NCBI RefSeq assembly: GCF_030123105.1
Contig: NZ_CP126095.1
Span: 4,526,001-4,590,000, forward strand
Source: Paenibacillus sp. G2S3
GTDB lineage: Bacteria > Bacillota > Bacilli > Paenibacillales > Paenibacillaceae
Length of the DNA stretch: 64,000 nucleotides
Direction of reading: 5' to 3'
Below the pieces are notes generated by a model. That model did not search any database. It had not been told where the DNA came from and was given only the letters and a program-made list of their open reading frames with translations. Positions 55,559 through 63,008 of this stretch are shown here, in pieces. Numbering within the stretch: position 1 is the first letter of the stretch; every line of letters starts with the position of its first letter. A program made the translations under genes and the position numbers.

Positions 55559-55806
55559 AATAAGTGAAACGTGCAGACGGGACCAGTAAGAATGAGTCTA
55601 ACCGCGCCTAGAGAGTAAATTCCGACAGGCTGAAAGAATTTACCGCGGTTTTCGTTCCGAATCCTACCCCCGAGCGGCCTGTGCTAAGCAGGACGGATCC
55701 TCCCGTTACGAGAATGAAGTCGGATGATCCCTCATCAATGAAGGTGGTACCGCGGAAGTTTACAAGCTTTCGTCCTTTGCTAAGTCTAAGGATGGGGGCT
55801 TTTTGT
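55559..55806 (+). ncRNA. T-box leader, proline-specific
   Basis: A tRNA-sensing leader of ~248 nt. The T-box core AAGGTGGTACCGCGG is at 55741-55755. An AGTAA specifier-loop motif sits near the 5' end (~55584). The likely specifier codon is CCT (Pro) at 55663-55665, followed by A as usual. Uncharged tRNA-Pro should pair with this codon and the T-box bulge to form the antiterminator. The genes downstream make proline, which agrees with the codon. Confidence 0.9.
55765..55804 (+). terminator. T-box-controlled terminator
   Basis: AGCTTTCGTCCTT pairs with AAGGATGGGGGCT (G-U pairs included), followed by five T. It competes with the antiterminator built on the T-box core just upstream. Confidence 0.88.
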
Positions 55807-55847
55807 CGTTTTCAGCATCTATAAAAATACTGAGGAAGTGAACAGAT

Positions 55848-56951
55848 ATGACGACACGAATCGTAGTCAAAATAGGCAGCAGCTCACTGACTGGAACAGA
55901 AGGCGGATTGAATCGCGAAGCCGTGTCCTTCTTCGCTTCAGAGATTGCCGAATTGAAGAGAAACGGCTGCGAGGTGTTATTAGTAACCTCCGGTGCTGTA
56001 GCCGCAGGCTTTCGCAGTATCGGTTATCCTACACGTCCGAAGCTGCTACATGAGAAGCAAGCAGCTGCAGCTGTAGGCCAAGTACTGCTCATGCAGGCAT
56101 ATCAGGAAGCTTTTGCCGAGCATGGAATAACCACAGCACAGATCCTACTAACCCGTACCGACTTTTGCAGTCGCAGAGCTATGAACAACGCTATGATGAC
56201 GGTAGAAGAGCTGCTTCGCCTAGGAGCGGTACCCGTATTTAACGAGAATGACACCGTCTCCGTTGATGAGTTAAAATTCGGTGATAACGATACTTTGTCC
56301 GCGCTGGTAGCTAACCTGCTGAAAGCCACCAGATTGCTCGTCTTAACTGACATGGATGGCTTATATAGTGGAGATCCTCGGAAACATCCCGACGCTATTC
56401 GCTATCAGTTCGTTGATGATATTACGCCGGAGATTTATGCTATTGCTGGTGGAGCTGGCTCTAGTGTGGGGACAGGTGGCATGCGTTCAAAAATCGATGC
56501 TGCCAAGATCGCTACACGAGGCGGTGTGCCCGTCTTTGTTGGGAGAGCTACCGAACCAGGGGATTTACAACTCGCAGCGACAGGCTCGGGCCGAGGTACT
56601 TATTTTGCAACCAAGTTATCTTCTTTACCTGTTAAAAAGCAATGGCTTGGCTTTATGTCCACCCCACTCGGCTCCCTGTACGTTGACGAAGGCGCCGTTG
56701 AAGCGCTGCTTCATGGCGGTCATAGTCTGCTGCCTGTCGGCGTCAAGCAGATCGAAGGTAACTTTCACGCTGGGGATGTTGTAGAAGTCCTTGGACCAGA
56801 CTCCAAATTGCTGGGACGCGGGATTGTGAATTACGATGACACTCAGCTGCGCAGTATTCAAGGTTTACCCAGCCGTCAGATTGTACCGAAGCTGGGAGAA
56901 GTACACCGGCTGGAGGTCATTCACCGTGACGAATGGATTACATTGAGGTAA
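55848..56951 (+). CDS. proB: Glutamate 5-kinase
   Basis: First enzyme of proline synthesis, 367 aa. The amino-acid-kinase domain opens with RIVVKIGSSSLTG. FNENDTVSVDELKFGDNDTLSALVA and GTGGMRSKIDAAKIATRGGVPVFVG are the substrate and nucleotide blocks. A PUA domain occupies ~280-360. AGGAAGTGA precedes the ATG. It is the first gene after the proline T-box, with proA 35 nt on. In B. subtilis proline-repressed ProB is feedback-controlled; that holds for the family. Confidence 0.95.
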   Translation: MTTRIVVKIGSSSLTGTEGGLNREAVSFFASEIAELKRNGCEVLLVTSGAVAAGFRSIGYPTRPKLLHEKQAAAAVGQVLLMQAYQEAFAEHGITTAQILLTRTDFCSRRAMNNAMMTVEELLRLGAVPVFNENDTVSVDELKFGDNDTLSALVANLLKATRLLVLTDMDGLYSGDPRKHPDAIRYQFVDDITPEIYAIAGGAGSSVGTGGMRSKIDAAKIATRGGVPVFVGRATEPGDLQLAATGSGRGTYFATKLSSLPVKKQWLGFMSTPLGSLYVDEGAVEALLHGGHSLLPVGVKQIEGNFHAGDVVEVLGPDSKLLGRGIVNYDDTQLRSIQGLPSRQIVPKLGEVHRLEVIHRDEWITLR

Positions 56952-56986
56952 AAATTTTGCCCATACAAATTTAAGGAGGAATCGTC

Positions 56987-58234
56987 ATGAGTGAAGTTGT
57001 CAATAAAGCAAAATTAGCCAAGGAAACCACCGGAGTATTAGCGAGTCTAACTACCGGCCAAAAAAATGAAGCACTCTTAGTTATGGCTGATGCGCTGCGC
57101 CGTGAAGCTCCAGCTATCATTGCTGCCAACCGGGAAGATCTGGAACGCGGACGCTTAAGTGGTACTCCTGAGTCCATGCTTGATCGACTAGCGTTAGATG
57201 TAGGCCGAATTAACAGTATCGCAGAAGGACTTCAACAAATCGCTGTATTACCCGATCCAATTGGTGACACGCTAGAAACTATTGAACGTCCAAATGGTCT
57301 CAACATCCAGAAACTCCGTGTTCCACTCGGTGTCATCGGCATCATCTATGAAGCACGTCCAAACGTAACTGTTGATGCCGCTGGTCTGTGTCTAAAGACT
57401 GGTAACGCTGTTGTGTTGCGTGGTGGCTCCTCCGCCCTGTCCTCCAACCGACAAATTGTCGAGGTTCTTCACAACGCTCTAGCAAATACTTCAATGCCGA
57501 AAAATGCGCTACAGCTGATCGAAGATCCCAACCGTTCCTCGGTTGATGAAATGCTTAAGCTCAACGGACTACTTGACGTGATTATCCCTCGCGGAGGAAG
57601 TTCACTTATTCAAAATGTTGTGCTTAACGCAACCGTGCCCGTCATTGAAACGGGTGCAGGCATCTGCCATACTTATCTCGACGCAAGCGCTTTGCCAGAA
57701 ATGGCTCAGAACATTAGTCTGAATGCCAAAGCACAGCGCCCTTCAGTTTGCAATTCCATGGAGACGCTACTCGTTCATAAGGATTACGCAAACGAGTATC
57801 TGCTTTCTTTGGCCAAAGCTTTCCGTGATGTTAACGTTGAATTACGTGGCTGCCAGGAAACATTATCCTTTGTCCCATGGGCATTACCTGCAACATTAGA
57901 GGACTATGCTACTGAATATAATGATTATATCTTGAATATCAAAATCGTCAGCGATTTAGACGAAGCTATGCAGCATATCGCCCAGTATGGCACGAAGCAC
58001 TCGGAATGTATCGTAACTGAAGATCCGGATAACGCTTCACGCTTCTTACAGGAGGTTGATGCTGCAGCTGTTTACCACAATGCTTCAACCCGCTTCACAG
58101 ACGGCTTTGAATTTGGATTTGGTGCAGAGATCGGCATTAGTACACAGAAACTCCATGCCCGTGGACCGATGGGTCTGCCTGCTCTTACTTCAACCAAATA
58201 TAAGATTTACGGAACAGGTCAAATTCGGGGTTAG
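56987..58234 (+). CDS. proA: Gamma-glutamyl phosphate reductase
   Basis: A 415-aa NADPH-dependent enzyme making glutamate semialdehyde. VPLGVIGIIYEARPNVTVDAAGLCLKTGNAVVLRGG is the cofactor block. The catalytic Cys lies in QRPSVCNSMETLLVH near residue 250. The end HARGPMGLPALTSTKYKIYGTGQIRG is diagnostic. AAGGAGGAA precedes the ATG. Confidence 0.95.
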   Translation: MSEVVNKAKLAKETTGVLASLTTGQKNEALLVMADALRREAPAIIAANREDLERGRLSGTPESMLDRLALDVGRINSIAEGLQQIAVLPDPIGDTLETIERPNGLNIQKLRVPLGVIGIIYEARPNVTVDAAGLCLKTGNAVVLRGGSSALSSNRQIVEVLHNALANTSMPKNALQLIEDPNRSSVDEMLKLNGLLDVIIPRGGSSLIQNVVLNATVPVIETGAGICHTYLDASALPEMAQNISLNAKAQRPSVCNSMETLLVHKDYANEYLLSLAKAFRDVNVELRGCQETLSFVPWALPATLEDYATEYNDYILNIKIVSDLDEAMQHIAQYGTKHSECIVTEDPDNASRFLQEVDAAAVYHNASTRFTDGFEFGFGAEIGISTQKLHARGPMGLPALTSTKYKIYGTGQIRG

Positions 58235-58284
58235 TGTCCATGCATCCGTTTTTAATTACACCAATTTTAGGAGGATTTTGAGCC

Positions 58285-59154
58285 ATGTGTCAGCAACCTT
58301 CCATTCCACTTATGAATCATAATATTGTATTTTATGGCGCAGGCTCTATGGCAGAAGCCATCGTTCGCGGGATGATTAGCCGTAGTATCGTGAAATCCGA
58401 TAATGTTATTATGCTTAACCGTAGCAGTAGTGAACGTCTGGCAGAACTAAGAAGTCGTTACGGTGTAATCGGTACAAATGATCCTGAACAAAAAACAGAT
58501 TACCTACGGAACTCACCAGTAATCGTGTTGGCTATGAAACCAAAAGACGCTGCAGAAGCACTTCGGGGACTCAGCCCACTTCTCTCACCTGATCAGATCA
58601 TAGTCTCTGTAATTGCTGGGCTGTCCATTCGAACGATGCAAGGTCTGCTTGGCAAAGAGCAACCCATCGTCCGTACTATGCCGAATACTTCTAGTTCCAT
58701 AGGTCTTGGTGCCACTGGCATAGCCTTTTCCAAAGAAGTAGATGAGAAAGGACGACGCCTTGCACTCAACATCTTTGAAGCTGTCGGACTAACAACAGTC
58801 ATTGATGAAGAACGCATGGAGACCTTAACGGGTATTTCCGGCAGTGGACCTGCCTACATTTATTACATGATGGAGGCAATGATCGCTGCCGGTATACGGG
58901 GCGGACTGCCGCTTGATCAAAGCACGGAGTTAACCGTTCAAACGGTTCTTGGCGCTGCTAGAATGGTACAACAGACGGGCGAGGATCCAGCTGCACTTCG
59001 TAAGAAGGTCACATCCCCGAATGGCTCTACACAAGCAGCGATAGAAGTACTCGAGCAAGGAGAATTTTTTGAAACTGTCATCGCGGCAGTAAATCGCTGT
59101 GCCGAACGTTCCCGTGAAATGGGCGCTGCGCTTGAGAAAGAGCTGCATTCGTAA
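58285..59154 (+). CDS. proC: Pyrroline-5-carboxylate reductase
   Basis: Last step of proline synthesis, 289 aa. The Rossmann motif is FYGAGSMAEAIVRGM near residue 17. VSVIAGLSIRTMQGLLG and VRTMPNTSSSIGLGATGI follow. The C-terminal signature TGISGSGPAYIYYMMEAMIAAGIRGGLP is complete. AGGAGG lies 10 nt before the ATG; an internal ATG at codon 10 is possible. It completes proB-proA-proC under one T-box. Confidence 0.95.
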   Translation: MCQQPSIPLMNHNIVFYGAGSMAEAIVRGMISRSIVKSDNVIMLNRSSSERLAELRSRYGVIGTNDPEQKTDYLRNSPVIVLAMKPKDAAEALRGLSPLLSPDQIIVSVIAGLSIRTMQGLLGKEQPIVRTMPNTSSSIGLGATGIAFSKEVDEKGRRLALNIFEAVGLTTVIDEERMETLTGISGSGPAYIYYMMEAMIAAGIRGGLPLDQSTELTVQTVLGAARMVQQTGEDPAALRKKVTSPNGSTQAAIEVLEQGEFFETVIAAVNRCAERSREMGAALEKELHS

Positions 59155-59157
59155 AAT

Positions 59158-59206
59158 AAAAAGATCGCTTCCCATACCACATTGGTCAGGAAGCGATCTT
59201 TTTTTT
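59158..59206 (+). terminator. Terminator of proBAC
   Basis: AAAGATCGCTTCC pairs with GGAAGCGATCTTT, followed by a further T run. The A run on its left makes it usable for the converging sigma operon too. Confidence 0.93.
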
Positions 59207-59221
59207 AATTTAAGGTCATGA

Positions 59222-59947
59222 TTAGCCCGTTACAACATTTCCATAAGTATCTCGAACAATCACTTTAACATTAGCCGGAGCCCCAACAGTCACGTCCAGT
59301 GTGTTCCGAGAATTATCGAATAGCAGATTTCTAGGAGTTTCCCCTAAAATGATGTATAGCGTATTCCCAACATGCTTAGTTTGAAGCAGCTGTTGCTCTT
59401 GTGCTTCTTGTAGCTTTCCTTTATTTGAAGAATAACTCCCGAATACATTCAGCTCGTTTCCACCCGTTTGATCTACTTTAATCCCATAAGGCTCTGCAGC
59501 TTGGATAATGATGGTACTAACGCCCTCTGGAACGGCTCCCTTCCAATCTGGCAATGCGTAACTTTCTTGCACAGCTGAAACGGTACGGCGAAATTCCTGT
59601 GTTAATCCTAAAGAACTAAATCCCGCAAAAACCAAACAACATACAACTATAAACCCTACGAACAGAACGCTTAGCACATCATAATACATTTTTCCTTTTC
59701 CACGAAACCATAAAGTGTATATCACAATTTCTAAGCCTAATAATATAAAAATGATCGGCCACCAAGCAAGCGTCGTCTCAAACACTTCGGCGCCCCTCCA
59801 CTGCGAGACCATGATTAGTGCTCCCAGAAATAAAAGGCTCAATCCCATCGACAACGTTCCAACACGCCAGCGTCTTGATTTATCTTCAGCAACCGGACGC
59901 TCACTTGAAACAATAACTCCTTGCTGTAATTCTGTCGGATTATTCAA
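59222..59947 (-). CDS. Membrane protein with LiaF-like layout, end of the sigma operon
   Basis: A 241-aa protein. Three membrane segments lie at ~30-48, ~58-77 and ~92-112, after a charged N-terminus with KSRRWRVGTLSMGLSLLFLGAL, as in DUF5668/LiaF-type proteins. The C-terminal ~125 residues are an outside-facing beta domain (STIIIQAAEPYGIKVDQTG to VKVIVRDTYGNVV). Its ATG overlaps the stop of the upstream gene by 4 nt. A role in envelope-stress sensing is inferred from topology and operon. Confidence 0.75.
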   Translation of the reverse strand: MNNPTELQQGVIVSSERPVAEDKSRRWRVGTLSMGLSLLFLGALIMVSQWRGAEVFETTLAWWPIIFILLGLEIVIYTLWFRGKGKMYYDVLSVLFVGFIVVCCLVFAGFSSLGLTQEFRRTVSAVQESYALPDWKGAVPEGVSTIIIQAAEPYGIKVDQTGGNELNVFGSYSSNKGKLQEAQEQQLLQTKHVGNTLYIILGETPRNLLFDNSRNTLDVTVGAPANVKVIVRDTYGNVVTG

Positions 59948-61047
59948 GAATGACCACCTGTCCCTTTTCTCCCTTTATTGTTCTTGCTTCCCGCCATCAG
60001 CTTCAAACCACCGCCAATCAACAGCACAGATACGATAAAGGTCCTGAAATATTCATTGACTATATACTCTAAACGCCATCCAGGAAATCTGATATCAAGC
60101 GCAGGAACTGCGACATTAACTACAATGTAATACAGTCCTAGACACATCAGAGCAGCTCCAAGCCATCCTTGATGATTTAAAAATCCTTCTATGACTGGCT
60201 TATCCTGTAAAGGTTCACGTCCATGTCGGCTGACAAGCTGTAAGCCATCGAACAAACTGTAAAACCAAATGACTGGGATCAGGAAGAAGAGTAACGTTAA
60301 CCGCAGTAGGTCCATGACATAAATGCTTCCTAGGAATAGTAACATGAGCTGTAATCCTCTTTTTTGCAGCCCTAGATACATTTGTCCGGCACCCGGAAAA
60401 GCAGAAAGCAGTGTAGCCAAAACTTTGCTACGGCGCCCCTCCTCACGACCAGCCTCCATCTCTTCGAATAAAGTACGATCTACCATTTCTTCTCCAGCTT
60501 GCTTGCGATGGATTAACTGAACCGCATCAAACATACAATATAACCAAATCACTGGTAATACGCCAAACAGGAGAAGGAAAACATCACTTGACGTAATCCC
60601 TGCCAGGAATAACATCACGGTCATAAAACCGAAGAAAGAAATGAGGAAAGACAATCCTCGCTGCATCAACCCCATATGAAAATGACCCAATCCTGGAATG
60701 AACGATAATAAAATTACATGTACACGCTCATTATCGTCTGTCTTAACGGGCATTGAAGAAAAATCAAAATTCGATCCATCTGGAGTCATTATCGGAGCAG
60801 GCATCTGCAGCATTTTAACCACCAGATGCACCATCGAAACCGTCCCAATAAGTAGGAACCCTATCACACCCATTAATAGAATATCCTCGGCACCTTCAGC
60901 CACAGCTATTAAGAATGACATAAATAAGATGCCAAAGCTTAACAGAAGATAAACAATTCCCTGTGGGCGTTTTCCCATATAATAATGACCTGCTCCAGGA
61001 ATCAAATTAAGAAAAAAAGCCTTTAATTTACTACGCTGCTGTTGCAT
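59944..61047 (-). CDS. Polytopic membrane protein with three PGxG-module repeats
   Basis: A 367-aa protein built from three similar units: LKAFFLNLIPGAGHYYMGKRPQG (~7), VILLSFIPGLGHFHMGLMQRG (~109) and LATLLSAFPGAGQMYLGLQKRG (~210). Each is followed by hydrophobic hairpins, then a C-terminal two-segment part ending in a basic tail. The module resembles a TM2-type unit in its Gly-x-x-x-Gly spacing. Its function is unknown. It is cotranscribed with an ECF sigma and anti-sigma, so a part in membrane-stress response is inferred. Confidence 0.75.
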   Translation of the reverse strand: MQQQRSKLKAFFLNLIPGAGHYYMGKRPQGIVYLLLSFGILFMSFLIAVAEGAEDILLMGVIGFLLIGTVSMVHLVVKMLQMPAPIMTPDGSNFDFSSMPVKTDDNERVHVILLSFIPGLGHFHMGLMQRGLSFLISFFGFMTVMLFLAGITSSDVFLLLFGVLPVIWLYCMFDAVQLIHRKQAGEEMVDRTLFEEMEAGREEGRRSKVLATLLSAFPGAGQMYLGLQKRGLQLMLLFLGSIYVMDLLRLTLLFFLIPVIWFYSLFDGLQLVSRHGREPLQDKPVIEGFLNHQGWLGAALMCLGLYYIVVNVAVPALDIRFPGWRLEYIVNEYFRTFIVSVLLIGGGLKLMAGSKNNKGRKGTGGHS

Positions 61048-61065
61048 ATTTCATTTCTCCTCTCA

Positions 61066-61551
61066 TCACTTTCTGCTGCCCATTAGCTGATCCAACCATC
61101 CGCTAGTTGCCTGTATGACTTGCTCGCTAAATGATAGGGAATTATCTTTTTTAGGGATCATAAGCTCCATTTGACCTGTGTGCAGCTTATCAAACATACC
61201 AGATGTCATTATCAACAGCGTAAGTGACGCGGCAACCGCATAATGAAAGATTGTCTTTTCATACCAGCGATATCGCCGTCCCCCTTCTTCAACCGTCACT
61301 TGTTCCAATGCTGCTGAAGATTCCGTCATTTTAGCCCAATCTGCCATAACCCTCTCTGTAAAAATAGACGAATTCTCCAATGAAGGCAGATCCTCCTGCA
61401 GCTGATCCAATATTTCCATGTATGAAGTAAAACTTTCCGTATCTTCTAGCAGCAACTGTTCCCAATCTTCTCTGGTCGCTTCGTCCATGTGACCTTCAAT
61501 ATAAGCTTTTGCTTGTTCCCGTTGGATTAGATCGTCTCCACGCTTCATCAT
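61066..61551 (-). CDS. Anti-sigma factor (membrane-anchored)
   Basis: A ~161-aa protein. The cytoplasmic N-terminal half (QREQAKAYIEGHMDEATREDWEQLLLEDTESFTSYMEILDQLQ) follows the anti-sigma pattern without a zinc-binding HxxxCxxC. One membrane segment is at ~104-122 (FHYAVAASLTLLIMTSGMF), then a short outside tail. The chosen ATG at 61551 overlaps the sigma stop (ATGA) and has AAGGAGG 10 nt before it; the ATG at 61557 is also possible. Coupling to the sigma gene fits one-to-one binding. Confidence 0.82.
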   Translation of the reverse strand: MMKRGDDLIQREQAKAYIEGHMDEATREDWEQLLLEDTESFTSYMEILDQLQEDLPSLENSSIFTERVMADWAKMTESSAALEQVTVEEGGRRYRWYEKTIFHYAVAASLTLLIMTSGMFDKLHTGQMELMIPKKDNSLSFSEQVIQATSGWLDQLMGSRK

Positions 61552-62096
61552 AGCCATTCGTCCTCCTTCCAATGATTTCGGATCCATTGTCTCGCCCTAT
61601 ACAATCTGGACTCTACCGTCTTCAGGGAAATTCCCTGCTCTGCAGCAATCTGATCATATTTTTTATGTTCCAGATAATAAGCCACCATAATTTCACGATG
61701 AGTTTCAGGCAGGCTATTGATTTCACCGAGCAGCCGATCCATCCGATCACGGCGTATAACACCTGACAACACATCCTCTTCGTTGGAAGCGGTCTGGCTC
61801 AGTACAAGCTCATAGTCAACAGGAAGTTCCCTAAGTCGATCACGTTTACGTTTCGCATCAATTGCCTTATTTAAGGCGATCCGTGTAATCCATGACTTTA
61901 AGCCTTGATAACGGTAGTCAGGGAGAGATTTGTACATTTGTAAAAAAGCTTCCTGAGCAGCATCTTCAGCCATTTTGACATCGCGTAATACAGAATAAGT
62001 AATTTTGTAAATTTGCTGACTGTATGTATTTACAAATTGACGGAATGCATCCTCGTTACCTTGGCAAATCCGCTGGATTAATACCTCTTCTTCAAT
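61548..62096 (-). CDS. ECF RNA polymerase sigma factor, apparent ATT start
   Basis: A ~182-aa ECF sigma. Region 2 has AFRQFVNTYSQQIYKITYSVLRDVKMAEDAAQEAFLQMYKSL and YQGLKSWITRIALNKAIDAKRK. Region 4 has LLGEINSLPETHREIMVAYYLEHKKYDQIAAEQGISLKTVESRLYRARQWI. The probable start is ATT at 62096, with a perfect AAGGAGG 8 nt upstream and the family-typical opening EEEVLIQRICQGNEDAF. The only canonical in-frame start (GTG at 62183) is inside the preceding gene's terminator stem and adds 29 unrelated residues. Operon: sigma, anti-sigma, two membrane proteins. Confidence 0.85.
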   Translation of the reverse strand: MEEEVLIQRICQGNEDAFRQFVNTYSQQIYKITYSVLRDVKMAEDAAQEAFLQMYKSLPDYRYQGLKSWITRIALNKAIDAKRKRDRLRELPVDYELVLSQTASNEEDVLSGVIRRDRMDRLLGEINSLPETHREIMVAYYLEHKKYDQIAAEQGISLKTVESRLYRARQWIRNHWKEDEWL

Positions 62097-62167
62097 GACT
62101 CTCCCCTCCTTCCCACAGCAATAGACGCGCCCGATTACAACTACCCCTGCACTTTTTAATAAAAATA

Positions 62168-62217
62168 TTAAAAAGAACCGCACTGACTTTAGCGATGGGC
62201 TAAAGCAGTGCGGTTCT
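62168..62217 (-). terminator. Terminator of dnaD
   Basis: On the minus strand AGAACCGCACTGCTTTAGC pairs with GCTAAAGTCAGTGCGGTTCT (one mismatch) around a 4-nt loop, followed by TTTTTAATATTTTT. The stem is 18 bp. It begins 13 nt past the dnaD stop. Confidence 0.93.
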
Positions 62218-62229
62218 CTCCTAATCTAT

Positions 62230-62982
62230 CTATCTTCCGCCATTGCGGAATTTTTGTGTATAGTTCTTAACATCCTGAGCGTTCTTGACCCGGTTGCGGG
62301 CCCATTCCAGCAATATTCGATCAATATAACGGAAATGAACCTTTCCTGCAAATACAGATTCCTTCAGCGCTAACAGAATCAGCTCCTCGGGATACCGGTC
62401 TTGATCCACCCAACTGGATATCGTCTCACACTCCATTGGAGATAGCGGACGTCCGAATTCCTTTTCGAAAATACTGAACAGATTTCGGCTTTCCTCTTCA
62501 GCCCCAAGTTGAGAAGGAGATGAGGGGGGCTTTCCGCCGAATCCACCCCCTGAAGCAGCTCGAGGTGCCGACGTTGCATAGCCACCTACGTGCTTATCTT
62601 GCTCATGCTCTTGTACAACTGTCGCTAGATAAGCACCAAGCTTTCCGTATAACCCTGAGAAATTGTAGCGTTCATAATGGATGTCTCTTAGCTCATCGTT
62701 GTCTCCATCGATGCTAATAAAACCTTCCTTCATAAGCTTCTGCAACTCTCCTGCTAGTACAGATATGCTACGGCCAGTTACAACCTGAAGCTCCTCAAGA
62801 GAAGGGAAGTCAATTCCTTCCACCTGCCTGAAAGAAAGCAGATGTATCAGCAGCATAGCTTCACTTCCGCTTAAATTCAGCTTCCGGTAATACTTCAGTA
62901 ATGCGTAAGGTATGACGGCCATTCCGTTCTCCAGACCGAAGGAGACGCCTTCGCCCCAGGTACTCCATCCTTTGCCGTCCAT
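62230..62982 (-). CDS. dnaD: DNA replication protein DnaD
   Basis: A 250-aa primosome protein that helps load the helicase. The N-terminal winged helix has YRKLNLSGSEAMLLIHLLSF and PSLEELQVVTGRSISVLAGELQKLMKEGFI. A Gly/Ser/Pro linker follows. The C-terminal DnaB_2 domain spans LFSIFEKEFGRPLSPMECETISSWVDQDRYPEELILLALKESVFAGKVHFRYIDRILLEWARNRVK. GGGGGA precedes the ATG. It lies just after asnS, as in B. subtilis. Confidence 0.93.
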   Translation of the reverse strand: MDGKGWSTWGEGVSFGLENGMAVIPYALLKYYRKLNLSGSEAMLLIHLLSFRQVEGIDFPSLEELQVVTGRSISVLAGELQKLMKEGFISIDGDNDELRDIHYERYNFSGLYGKLGAYLATVVQEHEQDKHVGGYATSAPRAASGGGFGGKPPSSPSQLGAEEESRNLFSIFEKEFGRPLSPMECETISSWVDQDRYPEELILLALKESVFAGKVHFRYIDRILLEWARNRVKNAQDVKNYTQKFRNGGR

Positions 62983-63008
62983 GAACGTCCCCCTTCAAAT
63001 ATAAGAAC

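Noticed and set aside
62097..62173. A self-regulated ECF promoter before the sigma gene
   Set aside because: CGTCTA near 62115-62125 resembles an ECF -10, but no AAC-type -35 is found at the right distance.
62097..62183. GTG at 62183 as start of the ECF sigma factor
   Set aside because: It lies within the dnaD terminator stem, has no ribosome site, and adds 29 residues not matching sigma factors.
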